DNA from: Catenaria anguillulae PL171
Taxonomy: Eukaryota; Blastocladiomycota; Blastocladiomycetes; Blastocladiales; Catenariaceae
Length of the DNA stretch: 64,000 nucleotides
NCBI GenBank assembly: GCA_002102555.1
Contig: MCFL01000002.1
Location: 124,001 to 188,000, forward strand
Reading direction: 5' to 3'
In this document: piece by piece, positions 1 through 10,031 of the stretch
How positions within the stretch are numbered: the stretch's first letter is position 1
Layout: the number at the start of each line of letters is the position of its first letter
Notes under the pieces: model-generated
Databases searched by the model: none
What the model was told of the DNA's origin: nothing
Seen by the model: only the letters and a program-made list of their open reading frames with translations
Made by a program: the position numbers and the translations under genes

Positions 1-1222
1 CGCAAGTGTCCCGCTGTATACAAAGAGTTTTTGCAGAGTTAGTTTGATAGGTAGCTGGGCAAGGACTCTGGGTGAATGTCGACGTACCAGAGGTCGGACG
101 GTCCCCTGTTGTGCACTTGTCGAGCAATCCCAAAGTCGGTGATAGCTGCCCGGAGGACGCCCTCTCCATTGCCGTTGTTTTCGAGGACCACGTTGTCGGC
201 TTTGATGTCACGGTGTGCGATTCCATGGGCATGGATATGCTATGATGATGATCAAATCAGGCGAGATCCGGTGTCGGTTGGTAAGTAATGATCCTTGATT
301 GAGAAGTCCTATCATGTGCATTGAACAAATCTCTATCCATCATGACAGTACCTCAAGTCCGCACAGCATTTGTTGGATGACCGGCCGAAACAGATGCTCG
401 TCACATTTGGTGACTCGATGAGCAAATCAAACAAGTCGCCTGACGTGTATCTGTTCGAATGGGTTTGCGAGGGAGCACTTTAGTATGAGCAAACAGTAAG
501 CGCGAAGCGCCAAAAAGACAAGTGAGACGAACAGGTCCTGAAGGACATATACATGCGACTTTGTTTCAACAAAGCCATGGCAGCCGACAATGTTGGGCTA
601 CAGTCACAGATGGGGCAAGATAGTACGTGAAGACGGTGGTGCTTGAGACAAACTGGGAACTGCCGTCGCATCCACAGGAAAACATACATGTCGGGGGGGG
701 GGGGTTCTTCAAAAGAGAAACCTCGGCTACGTTTGCGTTGCGATGCGGCAGTTGCGCTTTTTGCTTTGAAACAATCTTGCAGGCGTAGAGCTGCCCGGAA
801 GACAAGTGCCTTGATTTTCATACAGTTGAGAAGCCGCCACTGTACACGGTACACAAGGCAAGGTCCCAGAGTCGTCGTGACGGTCCCGAGCAGAAAAAAA
901 AGCAATCAGCGAGGATATGTGGGTCGGATTCGGACCTGCCCAGATACTCAAGCAGCTCGTATGACTCGTTGAACTTGTGTAACTCCGGATCGGATTCATC
1001 GCTGTGCAATGTGCGCGACCTGGAAGCGCTCTGCACGGAACCATCAACTGCATTCAATGCGGCAGCCGATGTGGATTCAGGAGCAGAATCGAGCATCCTA
1101 TCAGTCGGCTCGCATCTCGACCGGCCGGTTGGGAGCTGCCGAAGGCGAGTCGCTGAAGAACAGTTGATCACGGACGGAGATGTTATGAAAGGTGATTCCG
1201 TCGTTCCGCCCACGTGCACCAC
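1..1222 (-). pseudogene. Protein kinase gene, broken and cut by the window edge
   Basis: Kinase subdomains can be read in order on the minus strand. An N-terminal tail of about 85 residues leads to ESYELLEYLG, a glycine loop GGFSTV, the ATP-lysine segment YACKIVSK, NIVGCHGFVETKSHVYVLQD, GDLFDLL, the catalytic loop HRDIKADN, the activation start DFGIARQ, and then DLCGTLA before the APE motif, which lies beyond base 1. Likely introns are 840-935, 240-351 and 14-87. The frame is damaged: an in-frame TGA at 818-820 replaces the residue after GGFSTV, a run of 12 G lies at 693-704, and frame changes occur near it and between GDLFDLL and VTKCDEHLF. The motif order is that of a Ser/Thr kinase; the subfamily is not clear. 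It is either a young pseudogene or a real gene with consensus errors. The start ATG is at 1222. Confidence 0.6.
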
Positions 1223-1508
1223 GGGCCGAAGACGTGGAGGAAGTCAGTGAGGTATCGCCGGGACGTCATCGGCGGATTGCCACAGGTTGCATAGCACTCG
1301 ATGGTTGAGGACGTTCCCCCATCACATGGATGTTATGCGTGTTCCCTGACAAGGTTGTGATGGATGATCACGTCCTGGCGCCACTGATCCACTTTTTAGT
1401 TCCCACCTCAAAAAGTCACCATGAAGCCCATTCAACTTGAAGGTTGATTGGCTCCAAACGAACCACATAAGTACATCCACCTCCCCTCCGATCCCCTCAT
1501 CCACAACC

Positions 1509-3863
1509 TCAAAAATCATCCGTATCCTCATCCCCCTCCGCCTCCCACCCTTTCAACGCCTCCTCGGCCTCCCTCTTCATCTCATCCAACCCTGTCATCT
1601 TCTCCAGCACACCCGGCGCGTTGCACACCTCGCGCACAAAGTCGACGCCTCTTGCACGGAATGCGTCGACGATGGCGCGTGAGCACCCAATGCACTTTCA
1701 TATGCTTGGCCCGTCACGAGCAGCGACTCGTGCGATGACAAGAAGCCGCGCAACTGGTGTGGGACGGGCCCGAGCGGTGTGGGCGCGTGGGCGGGCGCGG
1801 CATGGCTAGAAGAATATCTGAGTGAGCGATTTCAAAGTGGCAATAAAAAAAAGACAACGAGACATACCGGTGCTCGTGGTTGAGCAAACTGGCCATCAAC
1901 TCCACGGCCGTCGCACCCGCCATCGCCGCCAGCCCGGGCCGTGTCACTGTGCACATCTGGTCGAGCGTGCGGTCCGAGAGCGACTATCGCAAATGCGCGC
2001 AAAGGTTAGTGCCGAATCAAAGGAAGTATTGGGGTCGACACATACGTCGGTCGGGGCAACCACGTCGTTGCAAAAGTAACACCCGAGCTCGTCCGAGTGC
2101 CGCATCACCACGAACGAGTCGAACCCGAGGGCCGCGTTGATGACCGTCTGTGGCATGGTCCGTTAGTGTATGGCACAAGTGGTCGGTGCGTGGGGTTTCC
2201 CATACCTTGCCGTGGACCTTGCCCAGCAAGGTCGGCAACCACCGGCTCTCACGCGAGTCCATGAGCAAGTACACAACGTCGTGCGCCTTGAACAGTGCCT
2301 CGAGCTGGACCATGACCTCCTGAAATTGGGCCTCGTTGAGCACCGGATGGCCCGGCATGGGGATCGACAATGCATGGCCCGTGGCATTCTGTGCACCAGT
2401 CAAGATTAGTCTCCATACACGTACACAAATCCACAACGAATCGTGTGCACCAATGTTGGCAAAATGGCCCTTGCCCTCTCCGCCGCCGCAACCGCCTTAT
2501 CCCTGCCGCCCGCCAAACAATCCTCAAACGTAAACAAAGGTTGCCGAACCGGATTCGAAAACGACACTTTTCCGTAATCCACAAATGTAACGTGCTTGAC
2601 GCCCCACGCCAGCAAACTGCGCGCAACATAGCACCCGAGCGTGCCAGCACCGAGCAGCAGGCATCGAGCCGACGAGATGGCGTCGAGGTCGAGCGATGGC
2701 AGCACGCGCCATTTCATGAGTTTGAGGTTGAGGTGGACGGCGTCTTCGGCGAGGCTACAAGGAGTTGCCGAAAGTGAGAGACATGAAGAAGCGATTGCGG
2801 GGTAAGGAGCGTACCGCTTGGGATCCATCATGTGCGCTAAATCCACCGATCGCGGCGCCAACTTGCCGTCTGCCGTGCGCTCCCAGCCCGTGGCCTTGAC
2901 TTGACCCGCCGTCTGCGGGTCTGAGGGCGACAAGTCAGGTCGAGCTGCCACGCGACCGACAAGTGCCGGGATTCTTTTCGGCGTCGGCCGTCAAGTCGTG
3001 TCGGGCGGCAATCAGAGTGCATTGCTTGACGCCGTGGTGCGCAAGGAGAAGCAGAAGGTTGCGCGCGGGCCATGACGGGTTGGTGGCAGGGCGCTTGCGT
3101 CGTTGAAGACGATCGTGATCTGAGTTGAGCGTTGCGATTGACAGGTCAGCAATGTGTCCATGGATGCATGGAACGAAGAAGAGGGGAAAAAAACGGACGA
3201 GTTTGCCTTGCTTGACCCATCAGGCAACTCGCTCAACGGCGCATACGCCAACGACTCGGCATCAACCAATACGCAAATTCGCGCGCATGCTCCCGAAACC
3301 CGGCCGCAACGGCCTTGACCTTTCCACGTCACCTCCCACCCACTCAACCAAACTCGACTGCTTTCCGACCGTGACGCCCAGTCCCGACGTGATGGCCGGA
3401 AACGCAAACCAATACACAAACTTGTGCTTTTTCAAATCCGCAAAAGACACCACCAAAAAATGGGCCAGCAGCTTCGGGTCGCGCAGGGCCTTGCCCGACA
3501 CGATATCGTCCCAAACGGCCTGTGCGCACACGTTGAAAAGCGCGGCCTTGTCCAGGCGCTTGAAGTCCTCAATGGTATTTGTGTTTTTCAGAGTGCCGGG
3601 CACGACGGTTGAGATGGGCGGTGCGAGGAGGCGAATGTGGGCGGGTCGAGCGAGGTGCCCGAGAGCGACAGCGAGGCGGGCAGTGCGATTGGATCCGAGG
3701 TCGAAAGCGCCGACGCGGATTGCGGGGTGATGGCGCGGCCGGGCGTGAGTGAAGCGCAAATGGGCACAGGCGAGTCGTCGAGCTTGAGCGTTTCGAGCTT
3801 GAGGGTGGCTAGCTTGTGCCAGAACGAGGGCTCGACGACCGAGCATAGCGGTTGGAATTGCAT
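1509..3863 (-). CDS. ATG7: Autophagy E1-like activating enzyme Atg7 (frameshifted in this sequence)
   Basis: Atg7 activates Atg8 and Atg12 with ATP and passes them to Atg3 and Atg10 in the cytosol. The N-terminal domain shows [17 protein letters not shown] and the tract around YWFAFPAI. The adenylation domain shows [33 protein letters not shown] and FEDCLAGG. The crossover region has IPMPGHP and [12 protein letters not shown], then [15 protein letters not shown]. The catalytic cysteine lies in [12 protein letters not shown]. The tail ends in an acidic DEDTDDF. Introns of 58-62 bp lie at 2755-2814, 2389-2450, 2148-2205, 1984-2045 and 1806-1867. Frame changes, all of the -1 type, lie near 3610, 3340, 3290, 3085, 2950 and 1685. 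The conserved blocks on both sides are intact, so missing bases are likelier than decay. The start [15 protein letters not shown] at 3863 fits the family. A DIRS element lies only 101 bp upstream. Confidence 0.93.
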
Positions 3864-3994
3864 GTTGGGACAGCTCAAGGTGATCGCGTCCGTGTGAGAT
3901 GTTCGTGGGGTGTGAGATGAGGGTGGCGCTGGCGAGGGGCGAGCGGACGTGAGAGTCGGGGGTGTTATACTGCAATTCCTTGCAGTCAATCTAC

Positions 3995-4232
3995 AGCATG
4001 TAGATTGGTAAGCTCTCTTATATTATGCTTTCGGCCGAAACTTCACACAGGAGAGACCATTAGGCTCATGAGTGAGGGAAAAAAATTGGGAGTTTGGAGG
4101 TGGAAAGTTTTGGGTGACTGAGAAAAAGGCAACCGTACACGTGCGCACACGGGTGCAGAAAAAAACTCAAGGAAAAACCACCTCTCTCCCGAAAAAACCT
4201 CACTCGAGCCATATTGTGGATCCTTGCTCTTT
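3995..4232 (+). repeat. Left inverted terminal repeat of the DIRS element
   Basis: This stretch reads as the reverse complement of 9490-9726, with the shared tract running from AGCATGTAGATTGG through the GGATCC near 4219 to GCTCTT. The outer 30 bases (3965-3994) are not in the right repeat but are found, complemented, in the internal region at 9115-9144. Confidence 0.93.
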
Positions 4233-4321
4233 TTGCTTTCGGCCAAACCTCGCCTTTTGCTGTCACATCCAAGCAAAGTGTTGTTTATCTCTGAGCAAAT
4301 TAGCATTCCCTCTGCCGCACC

Positions 4322-5743
4322 ATGGTCGCAAATAACCCGGTCCAGTCCGCCGCCACCCGCACCCCTGCCAGGAACACCAGAGCTGCTGCCACTTCGGCGC
4401 GGCCGCTGCGCCCGAAGGGGGGAAAGGCCGCGGCCAAGACTCCGACCCCGGTCGCCGATCCTCCGGTCCCGTCGCCCACGGCTTCCCAGCCCACGCCCGA
4501 CCTGGACCCGGTACTCAATCCGTCCTCGGCCACTGTGCTCGGTCCGCCCTCTGGCCAACCGCCCGCCTTTCCGCCGTCCACGGACCCGCAGATTGCCGCA
4601 TGGGACGCCGTTCTCGGCACCGTCGCCCCGCAGCCCACGGCGCAGCAGCTTCCTGCCGACGCCCACGACGTCGCGCTCGGCGCCCCCGACGGTCCGCCCA
4701 CCCCGAGTGACTCCTTCCCGGTGCAGTACGACTCGTCGTCGTCCGACGGTGACGACTGCACGACCGAGGAGGGCGAGTCGGGCTCCGAGTCGGACCGTGA
4801 TGACGGGCCTGTCGCCGACCGCCCGACGGCCGCCATGCCCCACGACGACTACCGCGACGGGGCCGCCGCCTACCACGACGACGCTGCCTTGGTCGACCGC
4901 CTTTTGGGCGGCCACCTCGTCGGTGAGGCCGACCCAACCACCCTCGACGATGACTTTGGCGCCGACCCGGCCCTGCAGGCCGTTGCCACCTCGCACGCTT
5001 GGTCCGTTGTCCGCGGGCCCTCGAGTGGTGCCGTTGCTGGTGTTCTCCGCCTCGCCCGTGGTTCCGTCTCGGTGCCGGCTGACTTCGCGCTCACCGGCGA
5101 CAGCCTCCGTGCCCTGGAGGAGCAGGCCCCGCGCTTTGCGAACCTTCAGGTGCCCCGCCTCAACCCGCACCTGGCTTTCAAGCTGGATCCTCGCGCTTGG
5201 GCAAACCTCCGCGGCACCGACCAGGCGCTGTACAACGCGTCGGCAGCTCACGCCCGCACGTTGGCAAACGCGGCGGCCGCCTACGATGCCTTGTCGCGGG
5301 CACAGTCGTTCACCGACCTGGACCTCGACGCCGCCAAGCGTCCGCTCCGCCACGCCCTCGCATACTCCGCGCACTCGCTCGGCGAACTCACGCGTGCACG
5401 CCGTGACGCCGTGGCCAGGGCCATCAACTGCCCAGCGGACATCATGCGCCTGGTGCAGTGCGCTGTGGCCGATGATGGGCATCTCGACCTTGTCGACGCC
5501 GCCCAGCTCTTGGCCATCTCGCGGAAAACGCAGGCGTTCACCGACGTCGTCGCGGCCGCTGCAGCAACCCGCCCGGCCGCGAAGCGCAAACCCAACTCCG
5601 GACGCGCCGACAACGACAAGTCGAGCAAGAAGGCTCGCACCACGGAACCGCGCCGCAGGGACGTGGACAGGACTCCCAAGAACCGCGAAAGCGGCGGGAA
5701 GGGTCGTAAGAAGAAGGCAAAGGTGGCGGACGGTTCGGGTTAG
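4322..5743 (+). CDS. DIRS gag-like protein, 473 aa
   Basis: First ORF of the DIRS element. It starts at an ATG just after the left terminal repeat and ends 48 bp before the first ATG of the RT ORF. The N-terminal third is rich in Ala, Pro and Thr, followed by an acidic stretch with Ser/Asp runs. The middle is a predicted helical part that looks capsid-like in position only, and the C-terminus is strongly basic (RKKKAKV). I see no zinc knuckle, which is common for DIRS first ORFs. By analogy it packages the element RNA. The role is inferred from gene order; sequence motifs alone would not identify it. It is in the -1 frame relationship with the next ORF. Confidence 0.75.
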   Translation: MVANNPVQSAATRTPARNTRAAATSARPLRPKGGKAAAKTPTPVADPPVPSPTASQPTPDLDPVLNPSSATVLGPPSGQPPAFPPSTDPQIAAWDAVLGTVAPQPTAQQLPADAHDVALGAPDGPPTPSDSFPVQYDSSSSDGDDCTTEEGESGSESDRDDGPVADRPTAAMPHDDYRDGAAAYHDDAALVDRLLGGHLVGEADPTTLDDDFGADPALQAVATSHAWSVVRGPSSGAVAGVLRLARGSVSVPADFALTGDSLRALEEQAPRFANLQVPRLNPHLAFKLDPRAWANLRGTDQALYNASAAHARTLANAAAAYDALSRAQSFTDLDLDAAKRPLRHALAYSAHSLGELTRARRDAVARAINCPADIMRLVQCAVADDGHLDLVDAAQLLAISRKTQAFTDVVAAAAATRPAAKRKPNSGRADNDKSSKKARTTEPRRRDVDRTPKNRESGGKGRKKKAKVADGSG

Positions 5744-5790
5744 TACTTGTTTTTTCTTGTGTACTTGGACTGTTTTTTCGTTTGTATTGA

Positions 5791-8163
5791 ATGCATTTTG
5801 TGCTCGCCTGCATCTTGCCCATGTCCCCTTCCAGGAGCCTGTTCCCCTCCGGCCCAAGCGCCGTGTCCTACAGTGCATGGGCCTGCTCCGACATGCTGGC
5901 CTGTGGTCTTGGCCTCGCCTTCGCATGCACAGCCCCACCACCAACGGCTGGGGCAGCGTCCACGGTCGCGTCGGCTGCCTCGGGCTCTTCTCCCCTGGAT
6001 GGTGAGTTGCAATTCCCTCATCCACTCCCTGATGTACCAGTTGGCGGCCGCCTAACACGCTTTGTGTCTGCCTGGCAGGACGCGGGGGCCCCGCCCGACA
6101 TCGTACGCATGGTGGCCGAGGGTGTGCGCCTGCACCTGCAGCGCCCGCTGTACCAATCATTGGTGCCCCGTCCATACGCGCTCCCATCAGCAGATATGGC
6201 GATTCTCAGCGACAAGCTCGACGAGATGGCGGCAAAGGGAGCAGGCAACTTTCACCCCCTCCCTGCTCGCCCCCCGCCCGGGACCGTGTACTCCCCGGCT
6301 TTCATCGTGCACCAACGCAACAAGTCCCGTCCCATTTTCGATTACCGCTTTGTGAACCGGGCGCTCACGCCCGAGCGCTTTCGCATGGAGGGTCTGAAGG
6401 ACATGTTGTCGCTTCTCCCACTGTATGCATGGGCAGCATCAGTCGACATCGAGGACGCTTACCCACACTTGGGCATCCACACGGCATCTCGCCCTCTGCT
6501 GCGGGTGGTAGTGGGGGACCGCGCTTTCCATCCTTCGGCTCTGCTCTTCGGCCTCAGCCCGGCTCCGCGCATCTTCACCAAGCTGACCAAGGTTCCAGTA
6601 GGCGTTTTGCGCTCGCTGGGTGTGCCGCTGGTGGTGTACCTGGACGACTTTCTGGTCCTGGGCGAGACCCGCGAGATTGCGCAGGCAAACCTGTCGCTGG
6701 TCATCCGTACGCTGCAGCGCTTTGGTTTCCGGATCAAGTGGGCAAAGACCGACCTGGCCCCTCGGCAGCAACTGACCCACCTCGGATGGGACCTCGACTT
6801 GGCCGCGGGCGTGATTCAGGTTCCGGCGGTGAAAGTGCGAGAGGCGCGCCGGTTGATTCGCCTGCTGGTCGGCAGCGACAAGCCCTCAGTGCGCCTGGCA
6901 ATGACCGTGCTTGGCCACCTGGTTGCCATGTACCCTGTCCTGCCAGACCTGCGGGGTCTCACGCGCCGTCTATCCCTTCGGGTGGCGGGCATCTCACGCA
7001 CGGCCATGGCAGGCAAGATCCTCTCCCGCCGACACATTCGCAGCAAGCTCATGTCCCGACCCCTGTCGCTGACGGCCGAGATCATGGCCGACCTCGCCCA
7101 GGTCCTCAACCTGCTTGTCGATTGGAACCGCCGCTCATACCTGCCAAGGGAGCACGACCTGGTGTTGCAAACAGACGCCTCGTACACGGGATGGGGTGCA
7201 CGGGTTCATGTGAATGGGCTCCTTGTCCGGATGGGCGAGGAATGGGGCCAGGAGAATTTGTCCGAACTGCGTCTCAAGCGGCTGGAGCACATCAACGTGC
7301 TGGAGCTTGGTGCGGTCCTGCTGGCAGTCATGCGACTCGAGCAGCACCATGGGGTGGTCTGGAAGAACAAGTCTCTCCTGGTCGAGTCGGACAACACCAC
7401 GGCAATCTCGTACATCAACAAGCAAGGGGGCCGGATTCCCGGCCCGCTGGTGGACATTGCACTCCTGCTGGCGGCTTTCTGCCGGTCTCGCAGCCTTGCA
7501 GTGCTGGCGACACACGTGGCGGGCGTGACAAATCTGGCGGACGAGGACTCCCGGGTGTTCATGGTGGACAGTCACGGGTGGTTTGTGAACCGGACTCTGT
7601 TCTTCCTGGCGGCGAGCACCTTTGCCACCCCCACAATGGACCTCTTTGCATCCGAGTCAACAGCGCAGACCGCGACCTTTGCGAGCCGCCTCCCGTCGAG
7701 CCGGGCCATTTCCCCGGACGCGTTCCTGCTGCGCTGGGACGCCTGGCCGGTTGTGTGGGTGGCCCCGCCCTTGCCGGTACTGGGCAGGGCAATCAACAAG
7801 TTTGCTTGGGACAAGGCTACGGGTCTGATTGTGTGCCCGGTCTGGAAGACAGCAGTCTGGTACCCGCGACTGTTGTCAATGCTGTCCGATCTCCCGCTCC
7901 TCTTCCGAAGGTGCGACAGCAACATCGCGCATGCGCATCTCCTCCCGCCGGCCGTGTCCTGGATGGCCATCTGGCCGTGCTACGGGAAAATTGGCGATCG
8001 CGCGGTTTTTCGGACGAAGTGTGCGACTTTCTTGAAGGAGCGTGGGCTGGATCGACAACCAAGCAATACTCCTCCGAGTACCGTGCCTGGCATCGCTGGT
8101 GTGATCGACGGGGTACCGATCCCGTGGCACCCACACTCCCCGGTATTCTCGACTTCCTCGTAG
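5791..8163 (+). CDS. DIRS reverse transcriptase-RNase H polyprotein, 790 aa
   Basis: Makes element cDNA. Conserved RT blocks follow in order: the entry tract GGRLTRFVSAWQ, SRPIFDYRFVNRAL, SVDIEDAYPHLGI, ALLFGLSPAPRIFTK and the catalytic YLDDF at about residues 283-287. RNase H follows with the first Asp in LQTDASYTGWG (about residue 462), a Glu in INVLELGAV and an Asp in LVESDNTTA, then HVAGVTNLADEDSR, the usual end of this domain in DIRS and Ngaro elements. The next tract (MDLFASE, WVAPPLP, VCPVWKTAVWYP) is the connector some authors call methyltransferase-like in DIRS elements; I see no firm methyltransferase motif. The 3' end overlaps the recombinase ORF by about 250 nt in the -1 frame. 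The first ATG is used as start; the true start is uncertain. Confidence 0.93.
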   Translation: MHFVLACILPMSPSRSLFPSGPSAVSYSAWACSDMLACGLGLAFACTAPPPTAGAASTVASAASGSSPLDGELQFPHPLPDVPVGGRLTRFVSAWQDAGAPPDIVRMVAEGVRLHLQRPLYQSLVPRPYALPSADMAILSDKLDEMAAKGAGNFHPLPARPPPGTVYSPAFIVHQRNKSRPIFDYRFVNRALTPERFRMEGLKDMLSLLPLYAWAASVDIEDAYPHLGIHTASRPLLRVVVGDRAFHPSALLFGLSPAPRIFTKLTKVPVGVLRSLGVPLVVYLDDFLVLGETREIAQANLSLVIRTLQRFGFRIKWAKTDLAPRQQLTHLGWDLDLAAGVIQVPAVKVREARRLIRLLVGSDKPSVRLAMTVLGHLVAMYPVLPDLRGLTRRLSLRVAGISRTAMAGKILSRRHIRSKLMSRPLSLTAEIMADLAQVLNLLVDWNRRSYLPREHDLVLQTDASYTGWGARVHVNGLLVRMGEEWGQENLSELRLKRLEHINVLELGAVLLAVMRLEQHHGVVWKNKSLLVESDNTTAISYINKQGGRIPGPLVDIALLLAAFCRSRSLAVLATHVAGVTNLADEDSRVFMVDSHGWFVNRTLFFLAASTFATPTMDLFASESTAQTATFASRLPSSRAISPDAFLLRWDAWPVVWVAPPLPVLGRAINKFAWDKATGLIVCPVWKTAVWYPRLLSMLSDLPLLFRRCDSNIAHAHLLPPAVSWMAIWPCYGKIGDRAVFRTKCATFLKERGLDRQPSNTPPSTVPGIAGVIDGVPIPWHPHSPVFSTSS

Positions 8164-8924
8164 GAGAATTCCGCCGGGGCCGGAAGCCGAAGTCAGTCCG
8201 CGTCACAGTCTCTGCCCTGTCTACTGTCTTCGGGCCCATTTTCAATGGGGCTACACTGGGATCGTCACGCCATGTTGCCCTCCTTCTCCGCAGTTTTGTC
8301 CGGGCTCGCCCGGATGCACCAGCCAAGGTGGACACATTTGACCCGGATATTCTCCTTCGCCTGCTGCGCTCGTGGGGCCCTGATGAGGGTCTAACCACAA
8401 AGCGCCTCACGGTCAAGTTCATTGTGCTGTTACTTGTTCTCGGCCGGCTCCGCGTGGATGATGTGGTCAAGATTCGTCGGGAGTCTGTGCGTGTGGTGGA
8501 TGGTGTTTGGTCCGCGGTTGTGCCACTGCCCAAGTCCCGAAACCGCAGGGAACATGCTTGGCGTGTAGTCGCCCTGAAAGGGCATGCATCACGGCCCGGC
8601 CTCTGCCCGGCAGCAGTTTGGTGCTCCTTGGACGCGCGTTTGGCACCACGCCGCGCTTTGGCGGCTCCATCAGGTGCCTCATCCCTGGTGCTGACCCTCC
8701 GACGCCCACATCACGCGCCTTCCGCTGACACCATCCGCCGGTGGGTCACGGAGACCATGCTGTCCGCCGGCCTGCCCGAACATTTCCGCGCACACGACAT
8801 TCGGGGCGCTGTTACCACAGCGCTCCTCGCATCTGGCCATGTGGCTGAAGATGTTGCCGCGGGTGTATGGGCTTCAACTGCCACGATGGATCGTCACTAT
8901 AACTTTCTGGGCTCGTCAAGGTAG
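7914..8924 (+). CDS. DIRS tyrosine recombinase
   Basis: Integrates the circular DIRS cDNA by site-specific recombination. An N-terminal SAM-like part holds STTKQYSSEYRAWHRWC and the catalytic part shows the family residues. The first Arg lies in LVLGRLRVDDVVKI, the H-x-x-R box in HDIRGAVTTALLASGH, then a Trp in GVWAS and the nucleophile Tyr in MDRHYNF close to the C-terminus. The open frame extends far upstream (to 6429), but that part is only the antisense-free shadow of the RT frame. No ATG lies near the domain start, so 7914 is an approximate boundary. Translation may depend on frame change from the RT ORF, which it overlaps in the -1 frame, or on internal initiation. Confidence 0.88.
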   Translation, partial: RQQHRACASPPAGRVLDGHLAVLRENWRSRGFSDEVCDFLEGAWAGSTTKQYSSEYRAWHRWCDRRGTDPVAPTLPGILDFLVGEFRRGRKPKSVRVTVSALSTVFGPIFNGATLGSSRHVALLLRSFVRARPDAPAKVDTFDPDILLRLLRSWGPDEGLTTKRLTVKFIVLLLVLGRLRVDDVVKIRRESVRVVDGVWSAVVPLPKSRNRREHAWRVVALKGHASRPGLCPAAVWCSLDARLAPRRALAAPSGASSLVLTLRRPHHAPSADTIRRWVTETMLSAGLPEHFRAHDIRGAVTTALLASGHVAEDVAAGVWASTATMDRHYNFLGSSR

Positions 8925-9097
8925 ACACGGCTTTCTCTTGTGTGCGGTTTTCCTTGCTTTTTGTGGCGTGACATTTGATGGTGTAGTGTGTGGTATTTTT
9001 CGTTGGTCTTGTTTATCTACCTGCAATGTGTACACTACCCTGCTTGTCTCTTTTGAATCGTGCAATTCCGCTGCAGCCATCGTTTTCCTTGCTATGG

Positions 9098-9228
9098 TTA
9101 CCAATCTACATGCTGTAGATTGACTGCAAGGAATTGCAGTATAATCATGGTTATCAGGGTAACATAGTTACCCAGGATAACCCTGTTTATACGATATGAC
9201 TGGAAGTCAATCGGAAGCATGTAGATTG
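9098..9228 (+). repeat. DIRS internal complementary region
   Basis: Bases 9098-9144 are the exact reverse complement of the left outer end (3965-4011). Bases 9145-9228 are the exact reverse complement of the right outer end (9714-9797). The two halves abut without a spacer, which is the template for joining the two ends of a circular intermediate in DIRS elements. Confidence 0.93.
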
Positions 9229-9489
9229 TCCCACCCGCCCTTTCCCACAATCTACACGCTGCTGAAGGTCGCCCTTAGCCCACCTGGGGCTTGCTTCTCG
9301 CCTGGTTTCCCGGGGTTATTTGCCTTGTTCGCGGACGACGTGTTGCTTGCGCTCCCACGGCGCCCTCCGACGCGTTGGTTTCTCGCGTTTTTTCTCCTTC
9401 GTTTCCACACCCCTTTGGGTTGAGGGACGGACGCCGCTTCCCGGCGCCCGTCCTAGTTTCCATCTTTGCTCGGTTTGGCCTCAAGCGTC

Positions 9490-9726
9490 AAGAGCAAGGA
9501 TCCACAATATGGCTCGAGTGAGGTTTTTTCGGGAGAGAGGTGGTTTTTCCTTGAGTTTTTTTCTGCACCCGTGTGCGCACGTGTACGGTTGCCTTTTTCT
9601 CAGTCACCCAAAACTTTCCACCTCCAAACTCCCAATTTTTTTCCCTCACTCATGAGCCTAATGGTCTCTCCTGTGTGAAGTTTCGGCCGAAAGCATAATA
9701 TAAGAGAGCTTACCAATCTACATGCT
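9490..9726 (-). repeat. Right inverted terminal repeat of the DIRS element
   Basis: Inverted copy of 3995-4232. The outer extension 9727-9797 is unique to this end and is found complemented in the internal region. The 265 bp between 9229 and 9490 hold no gene. Confidence 0.93.
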
Positions 9727-10031
9727 TCCGATTGACTTCCAGTCATATCGTATAAACAGGGTTATCCTGGGTAACTATGTTACCCTGATAACCATGAATA
9801 TTGATGATGTGATTCTGGCAATTCAGAGTGATTTCACCAAGTGCTTGATAATGTTACTTCATGGACATGGTCGCCTGGTTTATTCCAACAAGAATCAGCG
9901 GCATCGTTCGGGAACAATGTTCCAGATCAGCTGAACAGTGCGCCACACTTGTTTCTCGATGAACGACAGCGATGCCGATGCCGTCACGGCAATTGTTGCT
10001 GCGAGACAAACGTTAATAACTGCCGTGAATC

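Larger units (their letters stand above)
3965..9797 (+). mobile_element. DIRS-type tyrosine-recombinase retrotransposon, structurally complete
   Basis: The 5.8-kb element has every structural part of a DIRS1-group retrotransposon. Inverted terminal repeats of about 235 bp lie at 3995-4232 and 9490-9726, each with a unique outer extension. Between them are a gag-like ORF, an RT-RNase H ORF and a tyrosine recombinase ORF. An internal region at 9098-9228 is the exact complement of the two outer ends joined together. No target duplication is seen, as expected for recombinase-mediated insertion. All three ORFs are open, so this copy could be active or recently active. It sits in the short gap between the divergent genes ATG7 and the methyltransferase at 10032. 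Confidence 0.95.

Noticed and set aside
480..905. Minus-strand 141-codon frame
   Set aside because: It is one of three frames across the broken kinase region; kinase motifs lie in the other frames.
1509..3863. ATG7 as a pseudogene
   Set aside because: All catalytic and structural blocks are preserved, the five introns have good sites, and the frame changes share one direction; missing bases are a better explanation.
6002..6079. Intron-like GTGAGT...CTAAC...GCAG within the RT ORF
   Set aside because: The supposed intron encodes GGRLTRFVSAW, the expected N-terminal entry of DIRS reverse transcriptases, and stays in frame, so it is coding.
4043..6187. A 714-codon open frame on the minus strand opposite the DIRS gag ORF
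   Set aside because: It is an antisense shadow caused by high GC at third positions. Its composition is Arg/Gly/Val-rich without domains and it starts inside the RT ORF.
6439..7792. Several antisense frames across the RT-RNase H domain
   Set aside because: No domain and fully explained by complement of a conserved coding region.
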